Of a stretch of DNA of 11,689 nt, positions 6,697-11,689 are shown piece after piece. Below the pieces are notes generated by a model that saw nothing but the letters and a program-made list of their open reading frames with translations, was not told where the DNA came from and ran no database searches. Within the stretch, counting starts at the first letter, position 1, and each line of letters opens with the position of its first letter. This DNA comes from Alphaproteobacteria bacterium (GTDB taxonomy: Bacteria; Pseudomonadota; Alphaproteobacteria; Puniceispirillales; Puniceispirillaceae). The stretch lies in contig WTHV01000196.1 in assembly GCA_011525265.1 (NCBI GenBank), positions 1-11,689 of the forward strand, given 5' to 3'. Position numbers and translations under genes: made by a program.

Positions 6697-8154
6697 TTAC
6701 TCTTTATAATCGCTACGGTTCTTTGAAATTGTGAGCAAATCTATTTTTTTGCGCAATGTATTTCGGTTCAAACCCAAAATTTGTGCCGCTTTAATCTGAT
6801 TCCCTTTTGTCAGATGCAATGTGCGCACGATTAATGGCCGCTCTACCTCTTCTAGGATTCTGTCATAGAGGCCTGTTGGCGGCATATTATCGCCTAGCGC
6901 ATCAAAATAGTTCCGTATATGCAAATCAGCCGCCTCTGTTAAGGAGCTTGCCCCTTCTGGGCTGCCTGCTTGCTTTTGTGTGCCAAGGGCGTGATGGACG
7001 TCATGCGCCTCAATCTGATCATGGGTCACAGACATGACAAGGCGCCTGATGATGAAATGTAATTCTTTGATATTGCCTGGCCATTCATATTCCTGCAAGG
7101 CTGACAGAGCGGATAAAGACAGGCTTTTCGCTGTGTTAAAACTCTCATTTGCTTGGGTGCAAAAATGATTGGCCATCGCAGGTATATCTTGGCGTCGATT
7201 GCGCAGGGGCGGCAATTTTAACGGTGCGACACTGATAGCAAAAAACAAATCTTCTCTGAAATCATCAGCATCAACATGACGGCGCAAATCATCACGACTG
7301 CCCATCAGCACTCTTTTTGGCCAAAGCCCCTTAGTATTATGGGGCATTTGTGTGCCATGAGACTCACGATGAGCCTCAATCAGACGCACAAATTGCAACT
7401 GTGCCGCAGACGACAATAATTCGATATTATTGATGAATAAGGTGCCACCATGTGCCTGTGCAATCGCCCCATTTGGGCCAAATAAATGTGTTTCATGTTC
7501 ATGAGGCGGAATTTGCGCACAATTGACCGCACAATAAGCTTGCGCATCCATGCCAGACATATCATGCAAGGCACGCGCAACCTCTGTTTTGCTAGAACCT
7601 GGCTCTGCTTGAATTAAAACAGGCACAATCTGCGTTGATAGGAAGGCTAAATTTTTATAGACATCCTGCATGATAGCTGATCTGCCAAGCAAAGGGGCAT
7701 AGGTGACATTTGGCGTCTCAATCGGGGCTTTTTGCTGAATACCTCTCGCTTCTTGGGAAAGGGCGCGCTGTGTTGTCTCTATCAGCTGTTTTAACTCAAA
7801 GGGTTTTGGCAGATAATCTATCACCCCTCTTTGACGTGACTGCACCGCTGTTAGCAAATTAGCACGCGCACTCATCACAATGACTTTTAACTCTGGCAGA
7901 CGTGACTGCAAGCGCGGCAACATATCAAGCGCATCACCATCAGGAAAGCCCACATCTGTTATCAGCAATGCACCACGGCGTGCCACCGATAAATCCCACA
8001 TACCTGCGGCAGTCGCGGCTGTATGGACAATATAGCCCTGCTTTTTCAAAGCCGCCGCAATCACAAGGCGCACAGATTTATCATCATCTGCGACAATGAT
8101 TGAGGTTGGCCCATTGGCATGAGATGGGATGTGCTGTTCATGTTGTAACGCCAT
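6697..8154 (-). CDS. ntrC: NtrC-family nitrogen response regulator with a degenerate AAA+ domain
   Basis: By synteny and end-to-end layout this is NtrC, partner of NtrB. The 485 residues give a receiver at about 17-135 (Asp23-25, phospho-acceptor Asp67, Ser95, Lys117), an AAA+ fold at about 155-375 and a Fis-type DNA-binding helix-turn-helix at about 432-475 (GNQIKAAQILGLNRNTLRKK, 451-470). Receiver and DNA-binding parts look intact. The ATPase does not. Walker A reads AEPGSSKT (183-190) instead of GESGTGKE; Walker B is TLFINN (238-243), with Asn242-Asn243 replacing Asp-Glu; only about nine residues separate LFG from GGTLF, removing the GAFTGA loop; the second arginine-finger position is Ala306; and WPGNIKEL has Lys363 for the sensor II Arg. 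There is no frameshift or stop. The ATG at 8154 is chosen over an upstream in-frame codon at 8199 because AAGGGGGC (8159-8166) precedes it; it overlaps ntrB by 17 nt. Confidence 0.93.
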   Translation of the reverse strand: MALQHEQHIPSHANGPTSIIVADDDKSVRLVIAAALKKQGYIVHTAATAAGMWDLSVARRGALLITDVGFPDGDALDMLPRLQSRLPELKVIVMSARANLLTAVQSRQRGVIDYLPKPFELKQLIETTQRALSQEARGIQQKAPIETPNVTYAPLLGRSAIMQDVYKNLAFLSTQIVPVLIQAEPGSSKTEVARALHDMSGMDAQAYCAVNCAQIPPHEHETHLFGPNGAIAQAHGGTLFINNIELLSSAAQLQFVRLIEAHRESHGTQMPHNTKGLWPKRVLMGSRDDLRRHVDADDFREDLFFAISVAPLKLPPLRNRRQDIPAMANHFCTQANESFNTAKSLSLSALSALQEYEWPGNIKELHFIIRRLVMSVTHDQIEAHDVHHALGTQKQAGSPEGASSLTEAADLHIRNYFDALGDNMPPTGLYDRILEEVERPLIVRTLHLTKGNQIKAAQILGLNRNTLRKKIDLLTISKNRSDYKE

Positions 8155-9346
8155 CACAGCCCCCTTGATGAAAATTAGAATTTGGATTGACCGCTCCAAC
8201 AGATGGTTTTTCCGTATTTTGGGTAAGAGGCAGTAATATTTGAAAATGTGTTTGACCTTCTTGCGAATTCACAGAGACCACACCGCCATGATCAGCGACC
8301 GCTGAGGCGACAACCGCAAGCCCAAGTCCGCTTCCTTCTGTTTTGTTTGAGATAAAAGGCTCAAATAATATCTCGCGCAATTCCTCAGCAATCCCTTTGC
8401 CATTATCAATAATATCAATTTGAAGCGGCAGAAACTTTTCACGCGCTTGGGCTGTGGCAGAGGTGAAATTCTGCAAAGCATAAGAGGTCACAACACGCAC
8501 AATACCGCCCTCTGCCTGCCCCTCACACGCTTCACACGCATTCTTAAGAATATTCAAAAAAGCCTGTATTAACAGTGCTTTATCACCCATAATATCAGGT
8601 AATGAGGGATCGAAATCACGTTCTATCGTAATCGTGCGACCAAAAGAGGCTTGGGTCACTGAAATCACATGGCTAATAACCTCATGCACATTGAGAGGCG
8701 CGAAATTTAACTTGCCCGCCCCTGTCATGCTTTCAATCCGGTTCAGCAAATCTGCGATACGATCGACTTCTTCTACAATGAGAGATGATAATTCAGATTG
8801 CTCTTTATTAGCGTCTAATTCTATCAATTGAGCCGCGCCCTTAATACCGGCAAGCGGGTTTTTGATCTCATGGGCAAGAAGGCTTGTCATCTTTGACATA
8901 GACAGAGCCGCACCGCGCGATAATGATTGGCCACGAAGCTGATCAGCCATATCACGCATTTGCAGTGATATAATCGTCCCTGCCGCCCCATCATCAAGCC
9001 CTGTCATTCGTGCCATATAGATGGTCACAAGCTTTTTGCCCAAGCGCGGGCTAACCAAAGTCATCTCTTGATCGCCAACAGAGGGCATGCCGCCCTCAAG
9101 GCGCCGTAAAAGGCCAAAGATAGGGCTGTCATCAAGGAAGAAGTCAGATAAGTGGCTTTTCAACAAGATATGGCGGGAACGCTCGAAAAACACCTCAGCC
9201 GCATAATTGGCAAATAAAAAGCCATGCGCCTCGGACAGGCCAAAAATGGGATAGGGCAAAGCCTCCATCCAATCATCTTGTTTTTGCGCCATATTTGGGT
9301 CTATCTTTTGTTTTGCATCATGATTGTGACGTACTATTTGTGCCAT
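8138..9346 (-). CDS. ntrB: Nitrogen sensor histidine kinase NtrB
   Basis: Cytoplasmic PAS-containing kinase/phosphatase that controls NtrC phosphorylation and in other proteobacteria is governed by PII proteins. The 402 residues have no membrane segment. A PAS domain covers about 23-130. The phospho-acceptor is His159 in LLAHEIKNPLAGIKG (156-170). The ATP-binding domain has N box Asn265/Asn269, G1 DNGKGI (314-319), F box LFEPF (327-331) and G2 GSGLGLAVV (338-346). All kinase boxes are intact, in contrast to the degenerate ATPase of its partner NtrC. A tail of about 30 residues after the HATPase domain overlaps the ntrC start. The ATG directly abuts the dusB TAA, with GAGG inside the dusB end 8 nt upstream, so translation is probably coupled to dusB. 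Confidence 0.97.
   Translation of the reverse strand: MAQIVRHNHDAKQKIDPNMAQKQDDWMEALPYPIFGLSEAHGFLFANYAAEVFFERSRHILLKSHLSDFFLDDSPIFGLLRRLEGGMPSVGDQEMTLVSPRLGKKLVTIYMARMTGLDDGAAGTIISLQMRDMADQLRGQSLSRGAALSMSKMTSLLAHEIKNPLAGIKGAAQLIELDANKEQSELSSLIVEEVDRIADLLNRIESMTGAGKLNFAPLNVHEVISHVISVTQASFGRTITIERDFDPSLPDIMGDKALLIQAFLNILKNACEACEGQAEGGIVRVVTSYALQNFTSATAQAREKFLPLQIDIIDNGKGIAEELREILFEPFISNKTEGSGLGLAVVASAVADHGGVVSVNSQEGQTHFQILLPLTQNTEKPSVGAVNPNSNFHQGGCDGVTT
8159..8166 (-). promoter_or_regulatory. Ribosome binding site that decides the ntrC start
   Basis: AAGGGGGC on the minus strand, inside the last codons of ntrB, has its G-run ending 5 nt before the ATG at 8154. This favours that ATG over the upstream in-frame codon at 8199 and gives a 17-nt overlap with ntrB. 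Confidence 0.7.
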
Positions 9347-10342
9347 TTAAGCCGCCTCACCATCTGTGATGATGCTCTGATAGGCTGACAACGCCTCAAA
9401 AACCTCATCACCTTCCACAGATTTCAACAAGGCTGACCGAAGTTCATCAGATTGTGGCAGATAATCACAATAAGCGGCAAAATGCTTGCGAAGACCGCGC
9501 AACCCTGTTGTGCCAACAAGGGTTAGAACCGCATCAGTATGGGCGCGCATTGTATCAATTTTCTGCTCATGCGTCGGGTCTTTGCGCACAGCCTGGCCTG
9601 AGATATGATCTGCAATTTTCCCTATCAGCCAAGGTCGCCCCATTGCCCCGCGCCCCACAAGCAAGCCTGCCGCGCCAGATTGCACCATCGCTTGGCTTGC
9701 ATCCTCAAGGCTTGTAATATCGCCATTCGCGCAGACAGGCACATCAACGGCATCCACTGTTTGTGCAATGCATGCCCAATCAGCCTCGCCCTTATACATT
9801 TGTGTTCTTGTTCTGCCATGCACAGCCAAAAGCTTTATGCCTTCATTTTCAGCGATTTTCGCAATCACAGGCGCGTTTTTATGCGCATCATCCCAGCCAA
9901 GGCGCATTTTCAACGTCACAGGCACAGATACAGCCCCTACCACCGCACGACAAATTTCTGCCACCGCACGCTCATCTTGCATTAATGCAGAGCCTGATAG
10001 GCGATTAGTTACCTTTTTCGCAGGGCACCCCATATTAATATCAACGATTTGCGCACCGCTTAATTCTGCCAATTTTGCCGCCTCTGCCATCATCAGCGGA
10101 TCCCAGCCAGCAATTTGGATGGATAAGGGCGCTTCATCTTGTGCCGCGCCTTTTAACTTTTGCAGTTCAATCCAAACATTTTGCAAGAACGCATGAGAGG
10201 CAATCATTTCAGAGACCACAAGCCCCCCGCCCCAAGCGCGCACCATCGCGCGAAACGGTTTATCTGTGATGCCAGACATAGGCGCCAAAATCACATTATG
10301 AGGCAGGCAAATATCTGCGATTTGCAACGGCTGATGTGCCAA
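9347..10342 (-). CDS. dusB: tRNA-dihydrouridine synthase DusB (NifR3)
   Basis: FMN-dependent TIM-barrel enzyme that reduces specific uridines in tRNA to dihydrouridine. The 331-residue protein shows ILAPMSGITDKPFR (18-31), the catalytic Cys106 in NMGCPAKKV (103-111), Lys145 in TLKMRLGW, HGRTR (175-179), NGDI (206-209) and the FMN-phosphate motif GRGAMGRPW (230-238). The start codon is TTG at 10342. An in-frame TGA lies two codons upstream, so nothing earlier can be used, and AGGGGGC at 10351-10357 sits 8 nt before it. dusB is the first gene of the minus-strand series; nifR3-ntrBC is the established order in Rhodobacter, Azospirillum and Rhizobium. The enzyme class is certain. Confidence 0.97.
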   Translation of the reverse strand: MAHQPLQIADICLPHNVILAPMSGITDKPFRAMVRAWGGGLVVSEMIASHAFLQNVWIELQKLKGAAQDEAPLSIQIAGWDPLMMAEAAKLAELSGAQIVDINMGCPAKKVTNRLSGSALMQDERAVAEICRAVVGAVSVPVTLKMRLGWDDAHKNAPVIAKIAENEGIKLLAVHGRTRTQMYKGEADWACIAQTVDAVDVPVCANGDITSLEDASQAMVQSGAAGLLVGRGAMGRPWLIGKIADHISGQAVRKDPTHEQKIDTMRAHTDAVLTLVGTTGLRGLRKHFAAYCDYLPQSDELRSALLKSVEGDEVFEALSAYQSIITDGEAA

Positions 10343-10350
10343 TTTTCACT

Positions 10351-10357
10351 GCCCCCT
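10351..10357 (-). promoter_or_regulatory. Ribosome binding site that fixes the TTG start of dusB
   Basis: AGGGGGC on the minus strand lies 8 nt before the TTG at 10342. With the in-frame TGA two codons upstream of that TTG, it supports TTG as the real initiator. Confidence 0.7.
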
Positions 10358-10369
10358 ATGATTGAAATC

Positions 10370-10396
10370 AATATAACTGCTTAATTATTAGGCAAA
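10370..10396 (-). promoter_or_regulatory. Candidate promoter of the dusB-ntrBC-ntrYX series
   Basis: On the minus strand TTTGCC (10391-10396) and TATATT (10370-10375) are separated by 15 nt, somewhat short for sigma70, in an AT-rich stretch 27 nt upstream of the dusB TTG. No -24/-12 GG-N10-GC sigma54 element was noticed. The pair is weak, but this is where the promoter of the series should lie. Confidence 0.3.
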
Positions 10397-10417
10397 CTAT
10401 CACAAAGACAGGGCTTT

Positions 10418-10434
10418 TGCACATGAAAACAGCA
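10418..10434. promoter_or_regulatory. NtrC-box-like sequence
   Basis: The 17-mer TGCACATGAAAACAGCA has the TGC-N11-GCA spacing of the enterobacterial NtrC site (TGCAC-N7-GTGCA). One half-site is perfect; the other has three of five bases. Its centre is about 60 bp upstream of the start point expected from the candidate dusB promoter. That fits autoregulation of the operon by NtrC, but a single imperfect match can arise by chance. Confidence 0.25.
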
Positions 10435-10559
10435 TATTTTCTTCTAAACAGCACAGCCTATCAAAAGAGACAAATATGGACAGATAGCAGGCACATGGGA
10501 TACAAAAACATGCACGACCTTGTTCAAATTTCAAACGGCAGATAAGGCATAGATTGCGA

Positions 10560-11689
10560 ATGTCTCAGACAGCTTTGTTAGATGTGATTATTCTTGCCGC
10601 CGGCCTATCACGGCGCATGGGTGATGTGCGCAAACAATTTCAAGAGGTGGGCGGCAAGCCTGTCTACCAACAAGCGATTGATAGTTTTGCCGCTCATGAG
10701 ATGGTGGGGCAAATTGTGCTTGTCGTGCCAGCTGATCATCTAGCTGAAATGAAAGATAGGCATAAACAAGATACTCTTATTATTGTGGCAGGTGGCAGTG
10801 AACGCCATTTCAGCACCGCTTGTGGCCTTGCCGCCCTTGCGCAATCAGATGCGCCTTTCATTGCCATTCATGATGCCGCACGCCCCTTTGTGCCGCCGCA
10901 TATTATCAGCAATGGCATTGCCGCGCTTAACGAAGGCGCACAATGCGTTATTCCTGTTCTGCCTGTCGCTGACACGATAAAGCAAATCGCCCAAGATGAT
11001 GAGACACGCATTGCTAAGACACTTGAAAGATCACGTTTGCGCCGCGTGCAGACCCCGCAATTATTTGACGCCGCGACCATCAAAACATTGCATGATGAGG
11101 CTGATTATGAGGCGCTCGCCCCAACAGATGATGCAAGCTTGGCTGAGGCGGCAGGCATCGCAATCAAGACCATTTCAGGGGATGAGGCGCTTACAAAGCT
11201 GACTTGGCCATCTGATCTGACACAAATGAAAGCCGCAAATATGACAAATACTCCCCCACCCCACCATTACAGAACTGGCACTGGCTTTGATGTTCACCGC
11301 TTTAAGGAGGGTGTGGGGCCTATCATGATTTGCGGGGTTGCTGTGGAACATGACAAAGCCCTTGATGCGCATTCTGATGGTGATGTGGGCATTCATGCGC
11401 TTTGTGATGCGATTTTTGGTGCGTTATGTGATGGCGATATTGGCTCTCATTTCCCGCCATCTGATCCGCAATGGAAAGATGCCTCATCTGATCAATTCTT
11501 ATCCTATGCCGTGCAACGCCTCACAAAGGCAGGTGGGAGCCTTATTCATGTTGATGTGACCATTTTATGCGAGCTGCCGAAAATTGGCCCCGTAAGGGAT
11601 ACCATGCGCGAGGCACTTGCCAACCTGTGCGCCTTGCCCTTATCGGCTGTATCAGTAAAAGCAACCACAACAGAACGCCTTGGATTTAC
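10560..11689 (+). CDS. ispDF: Bifunctional IspD/IspF enzyme of the MEP pathway (runs off right edge)
   Basis: Fused 2-C-methyl-D-erythritol 4-phosphate cytidylyltransferase (IspD) and 2-C-methyl-D-erythritol 2,4-cyclodiphosphate synthase (IspF) for isoprenoid precursors. One uninterrupted frame of 376 codons is visible. The IspD part (about 1-225) has LAAGLSRRMG (12-21), Lys25-Gln26, HDAARPFV (104-111), DTIK, TDDASL and Lys213 in LTKLTWPSDL. A short linker rich in Pro and His precedes the IspF part from about residue 238: metal ligands Asp244 and His246 in GFDVH, AHSDGDVGIHAL (with His279), CELPKIGP and TTTERLGF just before the window end. About 20 C-terminal residues are missing. The ATG at 10560 is adopted. 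A TTG two codons upstream (10554) is an alternative, because the only purine-rich site, AAGG at 10544-10547, is 12 nt from the ATG but 6 nt from the TTG. The gene is transcribed away from dusB. Confidence 0.96.
   Translation, partial: MSQTALLDVIILAAGLSRRMGDVRKQFQEVGGKPVYQQAIDSFAAHEMVGQIVLVVPADHLAEMKDRHKQDTLIIVAGGSERHFSTACGLAALAQSDAPFIAIHDAARPFVPPHIISNGIAALNEGAQCVIPVLPVADTIKQIAQDDETRIAKTLERSRLRRVQTPQLFDAATIKTLHDEADYEALAPTDDASLAEAAGIAIKTISGDEALTKLTWPSDLTQMKAANMTNTPPPHHYRTGTGFDVHRFKEGVGPIMICGVAVEHDKALDAHSDGDVGIHALCDAIFGALCDGDIGSHFPPSDPQWKDASSDQFLSYAVQRLTKAGGSLIHVDVTILCELPKIGPVRDTMREALANLCALPLSAVSVKATTTERLGF

Larger units (their letters stand above)
10343..10559. other. Divergent intergenic region between dusB and ispDF
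   Basis: This 217-nt stretch separates the two divergent transcripts and must hold the promoters of both. It is AT-rich and shows no credible reading frame, tRNA or strong hairpin. Visible elements are the dusB ribosome binding site, a weak promoter-like pair on the minus strand, a 5+2+5 inverted repeat ATTGAAATCAAT (10361-10372), an NtrC-box-like 17-mer (10418-10434) and two copies of GCACATG (10419-10425 and 10491-10497) 72 bp apart. On the ispDF side only TTGTTC (10520-10525) followed 17 nt later by TAAGGC resembles a sigma70 promoter, and poorly. Confidence 0.7.

Noticed and set aside
6697..8154. ntrC as a pseudogene
   Set aside because: No stop or frameshift occurs in 485 codons, and receiver and helix-turn-helix key residues are preserved; selective loss of ATPase residues fits altered function better than decay.
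9605..10196. Overlapping plus-strand open frames of 126 and 142 codons antisense to dusB
   Set aside because: dusB has catalytic and FMN motifs throughout this stretch; the antisense products are low-complexity and unrecognisable.
10560..11689. Separate ispD and ispF genes
   Set aside because: The frame is continuous from the IspD motifs through the linker into the IspF motifs, with no stop and no internal ribosome binding site that needs a second gene; the fusion is usual in alphaproteobacteria.

Overview
The window looks like core chromosome of an alphaproteobacterium. The order dusB(nifR3)-ntrB-ntrC-ntrY-ntrX-trkA-(aminotransferase)-hfq, divergent from a fused ispDF gene, is a well-known alphaproteobacterial arrangement, and the Hfq, NtrX and IspDF sequences are of alphaproteobacterial type. 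Base composition is moderate (mid-40s percent GC by eye), lower than in most soil relatives. A marine or streamlined lineage such as SAR116-like Rhodospirillales is possible, but the sequence does not prove it. I see no tRNA, rRNA, CRISPR array, insertion sequence or phage gene.

Layout. Nine genes lie on the minus strand and read right to left: dusB (9347-10342), ntrB (8138-9346), ntrC (6697-8154), ntrY (4502-6694), ntrX (3135-4505), trkA (1643-3013), a D-amino-acid aminotransferase (743-1588), hfq (470-703) and an inositol-monophosphatase-family gene that runs off the left edge (1-454). From dusB to ntrX the genes abut or overlap (0, -17, +2 and -4 nt), so that block is very probably one transcript. 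The next gaps are 121, 54, 39 and 15 nt. None holds a convincing terminator; the 121-nt ntrX-trkA gap holds a possible promoter and two inverted repeats. On the plus strand ispDF starts at 10560 and runs off the right edge. A 217-nt divergent intergenic region separates it from dusB.

Function. NtrB/NtrC and NtrY/NtrX are two paralogous two-component systems for nitrogen and redox control. DusB modifies tRNA, TrkA gates potassium uptake, Hfq is the sRNA chaperone, Dat interconverts D-amino acids, and IspDF makes isoprenoid precursors by the MEP pathway.

The most notable observation is NtrC. Its receiver and DNA-binding helix-turn-helix look intact. Its central AAA+ domain has a broken Walker A, a Walker B in which both acidic residues are Asn, no GAFTGA loop, and changes at an arginine finger and at sensor II. 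It reads as a pseudo-ATPase that cannot work as a classical sigma54 activator. NtrX keeps its ATPase motifs but also lacks GAFTGA. Together these suggest sigma54-independent nitrogen regulation in this organism, possibly without rpoN.
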